Source: Clostridium manihotivorum
GTDB taxonomy: Bacteria > Bacillota > Clostridia > Clostridiales > Clostridiaceae
Direction: 5' to 3'
Length of the DNA stretch: 64,000 nucleotides
NCBI RefSeq assembly: GCF_004015185.1
Contig: NZ_CP025746.1
Location: 4,481,776-4,545,775 of the forward strand
Shown here: positions 1 to 9,042 of the stretch, in pieces
Layout: every line of letters starts with the position of its first letter
Numbering within the stretch: the stretch's first letter is position 1
Translations under genes and position numbers: made by a program
Notes under the pieces: model-generated
The model's database searches: none
Seen by the model: the letters and a program-made list of their open reading frames with translations, nothing else
Told to the model about the DNA's origin: nothing

Positions 1-461
1 TTTTCACTAAAATTTATCAAGCTATCAAAAGCTTTTTCCGAAAAGTTTTTCAATGCTATGTTAAACTTCTCATTTAGTTGCTCTCCTAAGGTATCTAAGA
101 TCCCGTAGCCTTTTATATTGGCCTTTGAGTTAAGATACCCCATTAGCCTGTCTAGAGAGTTCATTATATTTTCTATATTAGAGCTTTCATTAAAAAGAGA
201 TGGAATTAAAACAACTGCTATAATTACGACAAAACTAAAAACAGCTATGATTATTAAAGCTGATCCTAGCTTCTTATTTATTTTGCTTTTATCCACTAAT
301 AAAGTTAGCAAAGGTTTCAATGTATATGATACTATAAAGGAAAATATTATTATATAAACTACTTCCCTTATTATTTTAGACCTAATATATAGTATAATTA
401 CTGATAAAAATAGCAGAGCTAAAATCAGGTTAACAATGTGCTTTTTACTAGGTTTCTTCAT
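1..461 (-). CDS. AI-2E family transporter, N-terminal part (runs off window)
   Basis: Reading the minus strand from an ATG at 459-461 gives about 153 codons that stay open to the window edge. The start has an AAAGGAGA ribosome binding site. The product opens with a basic N-terminus, then two hydrophobic segments separated by a short loop, then a third hydrophobic segment and a soluble stretch. That pattern matches the N-terminal part of the AI-2E/PerM (YtvI-like) membrane transporter family. The start overlaps the end of the PRC-barrel gene by 14 bp, so the two are probably co-transcribed. The C-terminal two thirds lie outside the window. Substrate is not predictable; family assignment is from hydropathy pattern and local sequence, so moderately sure. 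Confidence 0.6.
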   Translation of the reverse strand, partial: MKKPSKKHIVNLILALLFLSVIILYIRSKIIREVVYIIIFSFIVSYTLKPLLTLLVDKSKINKKLGSALIIIAVFSFVVIIAVVLIPSLFNESSNIENIMNSLDRLMGYLNSKANIKGYGILDTLGEQLNEKFNIALKNFSEKAFDSLINFSE

Positions 462-945
462 AACATTCTCCTTTAGTTAACCTATGAGGCATTGATTTCA
501 GCATTATATTATACTTTCCATAATAAAGGATAAATTTCTCTCCAAGGATAACCTGATTTATCAATATTATATTTTTCCCTTTTAATATTTTATGAATAAA
601 GCCAGAGGAAATTATAAAGCCTTTAATGCTATAATCCGTAAGGTCTATAAGCATATCCTCCACTACCCCTATTATAGCGCCGCATTTATCAATTACATCC
701 ATACTTTTAATTTTTGAAAAAGGTAACCCTTCACTTTTGCTAAACTTATCAAATATCAAACTTTTATTGATGGTTATTATACTTTCTCTGCTGATAAAGT
801 TCTCCTTTTTAAAACCTTTCCTGCTAACCTCAATCCCTCTAAGCTTTCCACCAAAAAAGTCCAGATAAACTTCCTTAATTGCCCCTATCCTTTTGCCCTG
901 AATATTGTATGCATTCATATATTCAAAGTCTTTCATTCTTATCAT
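448..945 (-). CDS. PRC-barrel domain protein (two barrels)
   Basis: A 165-residue protein with two successive PRC-barrel-like beta modules: the first about residues 5-75 (YNIQGKRIGAIKEVYLDF then a KLRGIEV-type strand), the second about residues 80-140 (DKCGAIIGVVEDMLIDLTDY). PRC barrels are found in RimM, photosynthetic reaction centre H subunits and sporulation protein YlmC/YmxH of Firmicutes. I chose the ATG at 943-945, which has GGGTGG five bases upstream, over a longer frame that starts at 984 without a ribosome binding site. It overlaps the downstream transporter start, suggesting a two-gene unit. Function is unknown; in other clostridia such genes flank membrane transporters. Confidence 0.75.
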   Translation of the reverse strand: MIRMKDFEYMNAYNIQGKRIGAIKEVYLDFFGGKLRGIEVSRKGFKKENFISRESIITINKSLIFDKFSKSEGLPFSKIKSMDVIDKCGAIIGVVEDMLIDLTDYSIKGFIISSGFIHKILKGKNIILINQVILGEKFILYYGKYNIMLKSMPHRLTKGECYEET

Positions 946-984
946 AAATACCACCCTTATACATTTGAGAGTAGTATTTACCAA

Positions 985-1314
985 AATGTATAATTTAATG
1001 CAATAATTAAAGATGCATAACTTAGCTATATATTTTCAAAAATCCTCTTATTTATAGGAGTAATTTTTGAAGATATATATTCTATAGCAAGAGGTAATGG
1101 AAAGATGGAAGTTTCAAAGAATTTTGTTGTTAGCTATACATATTTACACTAACCATACATACAAATGATACTACTCCATCTTCTATACAAGTATGGATTC
1201 TTTGCTACTACTGCACTTATTAGACTTCATGTAGTTGAGGTTAGTTAATTAAACTATAATAAGTATAATATATTTTAATTAGCTAATAAGCCTATAAACC
1301 CATCCAATTTATTT
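985..1314. other. Intergenic region with an imperfect inverted repeat
   Basis: No supported gene. At 1026-1077 the sequence TATTTTCAAAAATCCTC is followed nine bases later by an imperfect complement (GGAGTAATTTTTGAAGATA), which would form a hairpin of about 18 pairs with a short bulge. It lies upstream of the PRC-barrel gene and downstream of the 1315-1812 gene, so it could be a transcript terminator or a small mobile hairpin. It has no clear T-run. Confidence 0.35.
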
Positions 1315-1812
1315 TTAATTATTTCTTTTGTCTACTATCTCTAAATCATTTACAAGAATCTTCCTAAGCTTCGGTACAACATTATTCGCAAAATTTCCTT
1401 TATATTTTTCCCTTATGCTTAGGCTATTGTATTCCAAATCTTCATTAGAGTTTATGATATATTCTGCATCTCTAATCTCCGCCCCATGTTTTATAATCAC
1501 ACAATTAAATAAATAATCAATCTCTAATGACTTTTCTATTTCTTCCAAATTACTTACTTCAAACCATACAATTTCAGGTGCGGGTAGTGAAGAAATAGGA
1601 AAGTTATACATCCATTCACTGCTTACACAAACAGTTTTATCTTGAATAAACTTCTTATTTATGCAATTATCATCTACAAATTCTTTTTGTACAGAGAATA
1701 ATATCTTCTCGCTATTATCTATAAAGCACTGTAGTATGTTATATATTACTTCATAACTATCTTCATGATACTCTTCTAAATGATTCCATAAATCATATAA
1801 AGTTAATTTCAT
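1315..1812 (-). CDS. Hypothetical protein (165 aa)
   Basis: A 165-residue acidic, soluble protein that I do not recognise. The start at 1810-1812 has a strong GAGGAGG site eight to ten bases upstream; the five extra in-frame codons upstream overlap that site. The protein is rich in Glu, Asp and aromatic residues (YDLWNHLEEYHEDSYEVIY near the N-terminus, PEIVWFEVSNLEEIEKSLE in the middle) and has no signal peptide or membrane segment. Small acidic orphan proteins next to RHS modules are often immunity proteins, but no toxin tip is adjacent here, so that role is only a guess. Confidence 0.55.
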   Translation of the reverse strand: MKLTLYDLWNHLEEYHEDSYEVIYNILQCFIDNSEKILFSVQKEFVDDNCINKKFIQDKTVCVSSEWMYNFPISSLPAPEIVWFEVSNLEEIEKSLEIDYLFNCVIIKHGAEIRDAEYIINSNEDLEYNSLSIREKYKGNFANNVVPKLRKILVNDLEIVDKRNN

Positions 1813-2103
1813 TTTACTCCTCCTCAAAGTTATGGTAGTATAGTGTATTCTGTGATTTCTGTTTAAAAGATAATGCTTTATAAATGTTAAATACAGAGAA
1901 AGATATTCTTAAAAGTAATAATTTACCAATACAATCTCATACATGTCATTCTGACACAAACTTGAAGGACTTTAGATTTATAGAAGCAACTTATACATAA
2001 TCATACTAAATATTTGAATATTTGTAGTTATATAGTATATACTTAAACAAATGGACAATTGTATATTAAAACGAAGCAAATTAATGAATGGAGGAAATTT
2101 TAA

Positions 2104-2445
2104 TTGAGAAAGTTTTTAGGTGAAGTGTGTTTTTATTTAACGCTCTTGATGTTTACTTATATTTCTTGGTCTGTTTACTTGCATTTACCATTTACTAATG
2201 CCCCCCTAATTATATTTGTTTTATTAACAATTGTTTTCTGCATTGCATATTGTATTTTTTCTAATAGACTTATAACTACTAAAGAAAACTATAAGAATAA
2301 GAATTTATATATATTTGTAAGAATTATTATGTTTATCTCACTGACTTCATATGTTTTTTTAATAGAGTATAACGAATTTTGGATTTTAGTGTTATGGTTT
2401 GTTATTATAGCTGTATCGATTATTAATAAAAAGCAAACACAATAA
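2104..2445 (+). CDS. Small integral membrane protein (4 predicted TM segments)
   Basis: A 113-residue protein read from a TTG start with GGAGG nine bases upstream. It contains four hydrophobic segments at roughly residues 6-27, 32-52, 67-88 and 92-109, separated by short basic turns (NRLITTKENYKNKN between the second and third). I do not recognise a family. It is one of the few plus-strand genes and is followed by a clear hairpin terminator at 2484-2516. Membrane proteins of this size occur as immunity factors against pore-forming toxins, but nothing here shows that. Confidence 0.6.
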   Translation: MRKFLGEVCFYLTLLMFTYISWSVYLHLPFTNAPLIIFVLLTIVFCIAYCIFSNRLITTKENYKNKNLYIFVRIIMFISLTSYVFLIEYNEFWILVLWFVIIAVSIINKKQTQ

Positions 2446-2483
2446 ATCTTATTTACTTGCACTATATTGAGAAATTAAGAAAC

Positions 2484-2516
2484 AATGGAACTCTTCAAAA
2501 GGAGTTCCATTATTAT
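2484..2516 (+). terminator. Rho-independent terminator
   Basis: The arms AATGGAACTC and GAGTTCCATT are perfectly complementary around an eight-base loop and are followed by ATTAT. It lies 40 bases after the stop of the plus-strand membrane protein and just before the end of the minus-strand RHS fragment, so it could serve both directions. Confidence 0.75.
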
Positions 2517-2533
2517 ATGCTATATCATCAACA

Positions 2534-2908
2534 CTATTCGTTAACATAACCTAGATTAATTTCTTTAATACCGAAAGAAAATTCAACTTTTTTCTTATTT
2601 CTTTTTCCTATACCTGAATTAATAGCTGTAGAGGATCCAGCTACTTGTAAAGCGCCTATTAAAGCAGGTACATCTGCAACTGTTGCCGTTACACATACTC
2701 CAATAGCTACAACACCAACCGAAACCTTTGCCCAGGTTGGCAATTTCCAAATGCCATCATCATCAGAGTGATTTACATGGTTATTCATACGATATACTAA
2801 TAGATTGTTTCCTAAGAGTTCGCCATCTGCCTCTAATATACCAACATCATCGGTATTGATAAAACTTCCCCACTCAGTATTATAATATCCTGAATTTAAG
2901 TAGTACAC
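2534..2908 (-). pseudogene. Decayed RHS core/tip fragment (module 5)
   Basis: A 124-codon open frame whose start aligns with the RHS core of the neighbouring modules: GLYYLQSRYYNPDWGRFVNAD in the intact copies appears here as VYYLNSGYYNTEWGSFINTD. It continues with NHSDDDGIWKLPTWAKVSVGV and an Ala/Val-rich hydrophobic linker (PALIGALQVAGSS) that is nearly the same as the linker of module 3 at 5571-6903. After the linker the similarity is lost and the frame ends. Many substitutions in otherwise invariant core residues, the lack of an upstream core and no ribosome binding site indicate a dead copy. Confidence 0.75.
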
Positions 2909-3377
2909 CCCTATACCTAAACACTTAAATCTTGATATCTATCGAATTTTCTCAAACCTGAAATACATTGACATTACCGACTTAGCTAGACTATATACAG
3001 TACATCATTGTTAAAACTAATTAACTTAGAACCATCCCTTTCAAAAGCTGTTGTCAAATCAGATTAGTATCTACAATGATTTCCAAAGCTTGTTGCTTCA
3101 TTAGATTTTAATTATCTCTAGTATTTCCCAAACGTTTGAGATATGTCTCTACTGTCTCTCATTTATTTTTATAATGTCGAGCTACTGGTTATACTTCTTT
3201 CTTAATTTTAGCACTGATTTTCATATAAAGAAAAGCCAACAAGTATTTATAATACCAGTTGACCTTTCTCATTGTTGCCTCTCACTACTGAATTTTAATT
3301 ATGTAGTTTGCACCTAAATTAAACTTCCAGTTACTTGCATTTAAACAATCTATTTTCCTACTAAATTTCACTTTAAT
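2909..3377. other. Intergenic region between RHS modules 4 and 5
   Basis: No coding frame could be supported. Near 3228-3272 there is an imperfect hairpin that looks like a terminator for the minus-strand gene 3378-3641. The rest is likely degraded module sequence: it separates the last immunity gene from a decayed RHS fragment, but I could not match it to the core. Confidence 0.35.
3228..3272 (-). terminator. Probable terminator after the module 4 immunity gene
   Basis: On the minus strand GTCAACTGGTATTATAAATAC is followed by a near-complement (CTTGTTGGC) and then TTTTCTTT. The stem pairs GTCAAC..GTAT with ATAC..GTTGGC with two mismatches. It lies about 110 bases after the stop of 3378-3641. 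Confidence 0.5.
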
Positions 3378-3641
3378 TTATTGCTCATCATTATAATTTG
3401 TTACAATAATAATATCTGCTGATTCATGCTTCCATTCAACATCCCAATCACGAAAATGTGAATGACAAAGTCCAGATTCAGAACTTATTTTACTATGTTC
3501 ACATTTTACATACTGCAAAAACTTAATTATTTTATCTAATTCTTCAATATTGCATTCAAAAGAGACCTCTTCTAGCTCTATTAAATCTTCACTTTCCTTT
3601 TCATATCCAAATAATTTCAAAAGTACTACCTCACTTGCCAT
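3378..3641 (-). CDS. Candidate immunity protein of RHS module 4
   Basis: An 87-residue protein with an acidic N-terminal half (ESEDLIELEEVSFE, EELDKIIKFLQYVK) and a C-terminal strand pattern with HFRDWDVEWKHESADIIIV. Its ATG overlaps the last codons of the upstream toxin tip (3626-4656) by 16 bp in another frame, the arrangement expected of a toxin-immunity pair. I do not recognise a named immunity family. The role is inferred from position, size and acidity. Confidence 0.65.
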   Translation of the reverse strand: MASEVVLLKLFGYEKESEDLIELEEVSFECNIEELDKIIKFLQYVKCEHSKISSESGLCHSHFRDWDVEWKHESADIIIVTNYNDEQ

Positions 3642-4656
3642 CCTTTTTTATTTAACCATTTTTTAGTTTTATTATTTGGTTTGGGCGTTCCTTTATGAGC
3701 ATCATGTATTGTTCCATCATTATTTAAGAAAGTTCCATCCTTAAAATGAACATGTGGTTTTTGTCCTGAAACATGAGGTTTATCTACCCTATCAACCTCT
3801 CTTGGTGCTTGCCATTTTTCAACCTCTTTTTGTAAACTACCAGAACTAGCAGGCTCCTTTGTCTTTGAATACTTTATACTATAAGAATTTATCTTATGTC
3901 TGACCCATGTACCTGCTCTATAAGCACCATATAATGCCATGCCACTTACAGTTATACCTAATGCAACCTCTCCTATTCCTGGAATAGCATATATACCCAA
4001 TGCAAATGCAAATCTCCCATCACTATCAATTTTATTTACTGGATTATTGTTGCAATAAGCAAACATGCTATAATCTAATAAATCTTCATTAGTATTGTTT
4101 AACTGGTCAGTATCATCCGCATTTATAACTCTTCCCCAATCAGGGTTATAGTATCTTGATTGTAGATAATATAGTCCTGTCTCCGTATCATACCTATACC
4201 CTCTATATCTATAAGGATTTTTAGCTCCAACAGTACTTCCTAATATGCCTGTTGTGGATATAATTTTTCCCCAAGTATCATAAGTATAGCTTACCACTTG
4301 CGTACCTGTGTTATCAATTAAACCAATAATGTCTCCTTGAGCATTTCTTATATAGTAATACTCACTTCCGTTAAGGTTCATACTTATTAATTTGTTTGAT
4401 CCGTCATAAGTATAATATATTTTATTGGTTCCATCTGTTTCGTAAGTTACCTTATCTCCTACTAGGTGATAATTTGTTGTAACTCCATTTACGGTCTTAG
4501 AGGTTCTTATACCTGCATCATTATATTTATAGCCTGCAGTTACACCATTTCCACTTATTCCTGAAAGTTGTCTTCCTTCTTCCCAAGTATATGTGCATCC
4601 ATTATAGGTTAGTGGATTTCCTATTGCATCATAGGTTATGTTTTGTCCACTCAGTA
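3626..4656 (-). CDS. Orphan RHS core with toxin tip (module 4)
   Basis: An open frame that begins abruptly at about 4656 inside the RHS repeat region (GQNITYDAIGNPLTYNG) and runs to 3626. It carries YD repeats, the conserved junction RYRGYRYDTETGLYYLQSR and a short hydrophobic linker, then a unique tip of about 90 residues. The tip has HVHFKDGTFLNNDGT and a basic end, KTKKWLNKKGWQVR. Tips of this style are small nuclease-like toxins, but I cannot name the family. There is no upstream signal peptide and no ribosome binding site at the break, so it is a 5'-truncated spare cassette. It could be expressed only by recombination into a full RHS gene; the internal methionine at 4381 has no convincing ribosome binding site. 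Confidence 0.75.
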
Positions 4657-4665
4657 ACTTTTAAA

Positions 4666-4695
4666 GAAAAAAGCTAACGTTGTGAACGTTAGCTC
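4666..4695 (-). terminator. Module-boundary hairpin terminator (AACGTTA type)
   Basis: The minus strand reads AGCTAACGTT CAC AACGTTAGCT followed by six Ts: a perfect ten-pair stem with a three-base loop. It lies between the immunity gene at 4989-5552 and the start of the module 4 RHS fragment, about 10 bases before the RHS homology begins. Related GTTAACGTT hairpins lie at 7563-7597 and 11811-11841 in the same position of other modules. The stretch 4696-4988 between it and the immunity gene holds nothing I can identify. Confidence 0.8.
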
Positions 4696-4988
4696 AAAAT
4701 TTAATCTTATATTAGCAGTATTTTAACCAATTCATACAAGACGTATAAACATAATTCTAGGAGTTATATTATAGAAATTTAGGTCACAATCCAAACTTTC
4801 ACCATATTTTATCTGCTTACATTATTAAATTTGATTATAAATTTCTTAATACAAGTCAAATATATCAATCTAATTTTATTCAGACTATCTCAATAAATAA
4901 GCAACATTTTAATTTAGAACATATATTTTATCAGTTAAATTTACACATATAGAACTTTTTACAACAACATTTTCTCAATTACATGGTT

Positions 4989-5552
4989 TTATAAATTCTT
5001 TATCATTGTAATAACTTCATTTATAACTGGTTGCTTAATGCTATTGTCATACACAAATATTAAGTTATCTCCATCATGACCTTTTATAAATATAGACTTT
5101 GCGTATTTATTCTTTATAATGCCAATTCCATATTTTTTAGGCTCAATCTTATTATAAATATTGTTGTATTTTTCCCATGTTAACAACGTATTAGGATTAA
5201 AAAACATCATTGCATAAAAATATTTCCACAATACCCCAATCTCATCATATGTATCTTCTTTTACCTTAAGATAACCAATACTTTCAAAACGTTCATTATC
5301 AATCTTTTCTTTAACTTTATAATCTCCATTCTCTATAAAATATTTAGGTATATCATTTCTATATTTTACAATTTCATCATCAGTTAAGAAATCATTATCT
5401 TCTCTATTGAATTTAAAGTAAAATTTATCTCCATTTGTTAAATATCTTATTATAAGTTTGAGATCCTCTAAAGTTTTATATTCATCTACATCTATATCAT
5501 TTATTATTAGCATATTCACATTATCATCAATATTTTTCTGTAGTAAGTTCAA
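4989..5552 (-). CDS. Candidate immunity protein of RHS module 3
   Basis: A 187-residue soluble protein that follows the module 3 toxin tip by about 20 bases. I prefer the TTG start at 5550-5552, which has AAGGAG eight bases upstream, over the GTG at 5561 that lies within the binding site. It is acidic at its N-terminus (NIDDNVNMLIINDIDVDEY) with a mixed alpha/beta pattern and no membrane segment. No family recognised. Immediate placement downstream of a toxin tip, on the same strand and before a terminator, is the evidence for an immunity role. Confidence 0.65.
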   Translation of the reverse strand: MNLLQKNIDDNVNMLIINDIDVDEYKTLEDLKLIIRYLTNGDKFYFKFNREDNDFLTDDEIVKYRNDIPKYFIENGDYKVKEKIDNERFESIGYLKVKEDTYDEIGVLWKYFYAMMFFNPNTLLTWEKYNNIYNKIEPKKYGIGIIKNKYAKSIFIKGHDGDNLIFVYDNSIKQPVINEVITMIKNL

Positions 5553-5570
5553 TTGAATCACTCCTTCATT

Positions 5571-6903
5571 TTATAATGGCTTTCCAAATTTCCATGGAGC
5601 TAGACTTCTGTGAACTTTTCCAACCTTTCCAACTCCCTTATGATAATGCAAACTATGAATAGCATCATAATCTAACCTAAACTTCAACTTTTTAGCCTTA
5701 TTACTATATGAAGATATTGTGCCACCATCAACATTTGGATTTTTATACATTACTTCTATATGTTTGCCTATTTTGTACCCGTACCCACCTCTTCCGTTAA
5801 ATACGAATTTGGTAGAGGCTCTAGCAAGTGAACTTCCAGCAGCTCCAATACCGCCCCACATAAATCCATCAGCGGCTCCATCTATTGCCCCATGTATTGC
5901 ACCACTTCTTCCACCAGATATATATCCAGAAATTCCACCTATACCTGCACCAATTGCTGCCGATGCACCTGCAACTTGTAAAGCTCCTATTAATGCTGGT
6001 GCTGCTGCACCACCAGTAGCAACTGTTGCTACTACCGCTATTCCAATTGCAGCAACTCCTATAGAAATTTTTGCCCAATTTGGTAACTTCCAATATCCAC
6101 TATCATCAGAGTGATTTACAGGGTCATTAGTGCAATATGCAAAAAGATTGTGTCCAAGTAACTCCCCCTTAGCCGATTGTAATATGGAAGTAGCATCTGC
6201 ATTAACAAACCTGCCCCAATCAGGATTATAGTATCTACTTTGTAGATAGTAAAGTCCTGTCTCCGTATCATACCTATATCCTCTATATCTATAAGGATTC
6301 TTCACTCCTACTGTATCTTTAAGACTTCCCGTTATAGATACAAGTTTTCCCCAAGTATCATAACTATAGCTTACTACTTGGGTTCCGCTGCCGTCAACAA
6401 TACCTATTATATCTCCCTGTCCGTTTCGGATATAGAAGTATTCTGTACCGTTTAGATTCATGCTAACTAGGTCATTACTGCTATCGTAGCTGTAGTAGAT
6501 TTTATCTGTTCCATTAGTTTCGTAAGTTACCTTATCTCCAACTAAATGATACTTAGTTACTACTCCATTTACTTTTTTCTCTGTACGTATCCCTGCATCA
6601 TCATATTTATAAGATATGGTTTGGCTGCCATTTGAAATACTGCTTAACTGACGTCCTTCTTCCCATGTATAGGTGCTTCCATCATAAGTTAATGGGTTAC
6701 CTATCTCATCATAGGTTATAGCTTTTCCATTATAGGATGTTAGCTTATCCTTCCAGTTTGCATCATCATAGCTATATACTATAGTCTTGCTTGAAAGCTG
6801 ATTATCTTCTCTTATAAGCTCATTCAGTTCGTTGTAGTAATACTTTATTATACCTCCAGGATGCGTAATACTGTCTATATTCCCAGATTTATCATAGGTA
6901 TAG
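5571..6903 (-). CDS. Orphan RHS core with toxin tip (module 3)
   Basis: An open frame that begins at about 6903 inside the RHS repeats (YTYDKSGNIDSITHPGG) directly after a recombinase remnant and ends at 5571. Compared with the main RHS gene it lacks about 30 residues between two YDD motifs, which looks like a deletion between repeats. The core junction RYRGYRYDTETGLYYLQSR is intact. It is followed by NHSDDSGYWKLPNWAKISIGV, a long Ala/Gly-rich hydrophobic pre-toxin linker (about 100 residues), and a tip ending HYHKGVGKVGKVHRSLAPWKFGKPL-like with several His and Lys. The tip family is not recognised. No own start signals at the upstream break, so it is a spare cassette. Confidence 0.75.
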
Positions 6904-7526
6904 ATTATGATACTTCCATAAGTCTTGTACAGAAGGTATGCCTGAATGTATGTGGCTTCAACTTGGTTCCAAGTTCCAGTTCTTTCGTGTATTTCTCCAG
7001 AAGTGTGTTTATGGCCTCTTTTTTTAATACTCCTCTTTGTCCAAGAATGAGATATACTGAATCACTGAATTGACTTTCAACACGCTCCACTAGATATTCC
7101 TTAATTGCTTCAACCAACTTCGGCTTTAGTGAATTCCCTCTGTTTTCCCCCTGCCGTAGATTTTCAAATAGCTGGTGAGAAAGTCTATGTTACTCAATCT
7201 GATATCACAAAGTTCACTAACTCTTATACCAGTGTAAATCAGCATCAGGATTATCATTCTATCCCTTCTGTTTACTTTGTCCTCATCTTAGGTATAGAAT
7301 AGCATCCAATCCACTTGCTTCCCCGAAAACACTTCCACCTGCTTTTCAGAGCCAAATGCAAACTTGTGACATAGAACCTCCTGAGTTCTCCTTAGAATTT
7401 TGCATCAATGTTTTCAAAGTAGGCTACAAACACAGCAATATTTCCAACATAGCTTTCAATAGTCTTTTGGCTCTTTCCATCCTCATTCAAATATCTCTTG
7501 AATTTCTCAACAAAATCTGTTGCCAA
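6904..7526 (-). pseudogene. Decayed tyrosine recombinase (integrase/XerD-like)
   Basis: Three pieces in different frames together spell a tyrosine recombinase. The N-terminal core-binding part is ATDFVEKFKRYLNEDGKSQ then TIESYVGNIAVFVAYFE at about 7415-7526. The catalytic arginine region MLIYTGIRVSELCDIRLSNIDF lies at about 7170-7250. The HTFRHTFCTRLMEV box lies at about 6925-6980. Stops and frameshifts separate the pieces. The end with the catalytic tyrosine is missing because the frame joins RHS repeat sequence at 6903. The TTG at 7524-7526 is a guess at the original start. Its position between a module-boundary hairpin and an RHS core suggests a past role, or past insertion, at the cassette junction. 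Confidence 0.8.
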
Positions 7527-7562
7527 TTCTATTCTTCTTTTACTTGTTTTTCAACAAAAGAA

Positions 7563-7597
7563 AAGAGTTAACACTCTAAACTGAACGTTAACTCTTT
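7563..7597 (-). terminator. Module-boundary hairpin terminator upstream of recombinase remnant
   Basis: The minus strand carries AAGAGTTAACGTT, a loop, and GTTAACTCTT, followed by TTCTTTTG. It is the same GTTAACGTT-type hairpin as at 4666-4695 and 11811-11841. The 30 bases after it (CTTTTGTTGAAAAACAAG then TAAAAGAAG) resemble the corresponding bases after the 11811-11841 hairpin. Confidence 0.75.
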
Positions 7598-7781
7598 AAT
7601 GTTACTATGATTATAATATATGCTTGATTTTTCTTTTGATTCAGCCGAAAGGGTAATTCCTCTAACTTCTGAATTCTAATCCTATAGTAGGTGTTTTTGA
7701 AATATCTTCGCCGAAGTGTTAGCGTTGCCTAATCTTAATGTACTATTTGGTTTAGTCAAAATTATTGAGTAAGATTATTAA

Positions 7782-8145
7782 CTAAACACTTTCCGCCCAA
7801 ACCCTAAAAAGTTTTAGTAGTGCTTGATAATCCTTTTCTCCACTCGCTACCTTTAAAGTAAGATTTCTTACAATATTAGTTGCATCGAGTTCCACTCCTG
7901 TTTTGAATCCTAACAGTACAGGTTTATTTACATAAGCCAGACTATTTGGCTTTGAAACAAATCCCCATTTAATTGTACTAAACTCACCTACGAAGCACTC
8001 TGCAAAATAGTCTGTCGTTATCATCATATTGATATTTTGTAGTCTTCCCGTTTGCATCAACAAGGTTATCAAGAACATCTTTTGTTTCATTATAATTATA
8101 AGTTACAGTGTTTTCAGAAATTAGTAATATATTATTTGGTGCCCT
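7782..8145 (-). pseudogene. Chimeric remnant: RHS repeat scrap joined to an unknown C-terminus
   Basis: From about 8145 to 8040 the minus strand encodes NTVTYNYNETKDVLDNLVD and then ANGKTTKYQYDDNDRL, a near copy of a central repeat of the main RHS gene (near 14590-14660). At DDNDRL the similarity stops and a different frame continues to 7782 as FAECFVGEFSTIKWGFVSK ... LDATNIVRNLTLKVASG ... LKLFRVWAESV. I do not recognise the second part; it reads like the end of a real protein. The 102-codon frame that spans the joint is therefore probably not a gene. Confidence 0.55.
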
Positions 8146-9042
8146 TTTCGCCATCTTTAGTGCTCAATATTCATTACTAGTACACATTTTTAATCATTAT
8201 AACTAATGCTAAATACATTATTTAAATTATAACTAATAATAAGTCTTACTCTACCAGATATATAGGAAAAAACTTTAATCCTTTAATCTTATTTTTTAAT
8301 AGTAACTCTCTAACTCTTTGAGATACAATTACAAAAGGTCTAGGATAAACACCATCACCAAAATACTCTAAAGTTGTATTAAAATCTTTACCTCTCAAGA
8401 AAGTGTTTTTTGAGTAGTATAATATAGAATCATCATCTACAGTATAGCTTTGAAATTCATTCTGTTTATACTTAATAGCATCTGTTAACTGAGTTGATGG
8501 ATGTATATTTGATAACTTGTTTTCAATTACAAGCTGATATGCAACTGGCTCAGCCTCTTGTTTTGTAAATACAGGCCTAAACATCACTCCACTAAGATTC
8601 TCATCTTCCATTATATTTTTTAATTTAGTTGAAACTAGTATTTCACCTTCATAAGATCTTATAATATCTTTATTTACAATTTCTTTTTTTCTAATCATTA
8701 AATTCGAGTGTTGCTTTGTATAAAATCCACAGGATGGAGCATACTCATCAAAATACATATTCCATTCCCCTTCATATGGATTTAACGATTCGAATTTAGG
8801 CCATAACTGTAAATAGTCAGCGTTATCCAAATCTTTTTTTGAGTATTCAACCGATATTATCTCCGAATAATATATACAGTTATTATCCAAGTATTCAATG
8901 ACCTCTTTATAAGCTTGAGACTCTGTATAAACATATATATATGAATATCCGAATTTTATTTCGAATTTCTTAAACACTGATTTGGACTTATCAATTATAG
9001 TTTCCATGTAATTCTTACCATAATAATTTAATTCCTGAGGTA

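Noticed and set aside
118-357. Plus-strand frame of 79 codons opposite the first gene
   Set aside because: It is the shadow of the AI-2E transporter on the other strand, which has a ribosome binding site and membrane-protein pattern; the plus frame has no start site.
5719-6114. 131-codon plus-strand frame rich in Pro and Ala inside module 3
   Set aside because: It is the complement of the Ala/Gly-rich pre-toxin linker; such linkers give long open frames on both strands.
7105-7571. Plus-strand frames of 65-71 codons over the recombinase remnant
   Set aside because: They lie opposite recognisable recombinase motifs and have no ribosome binding site.
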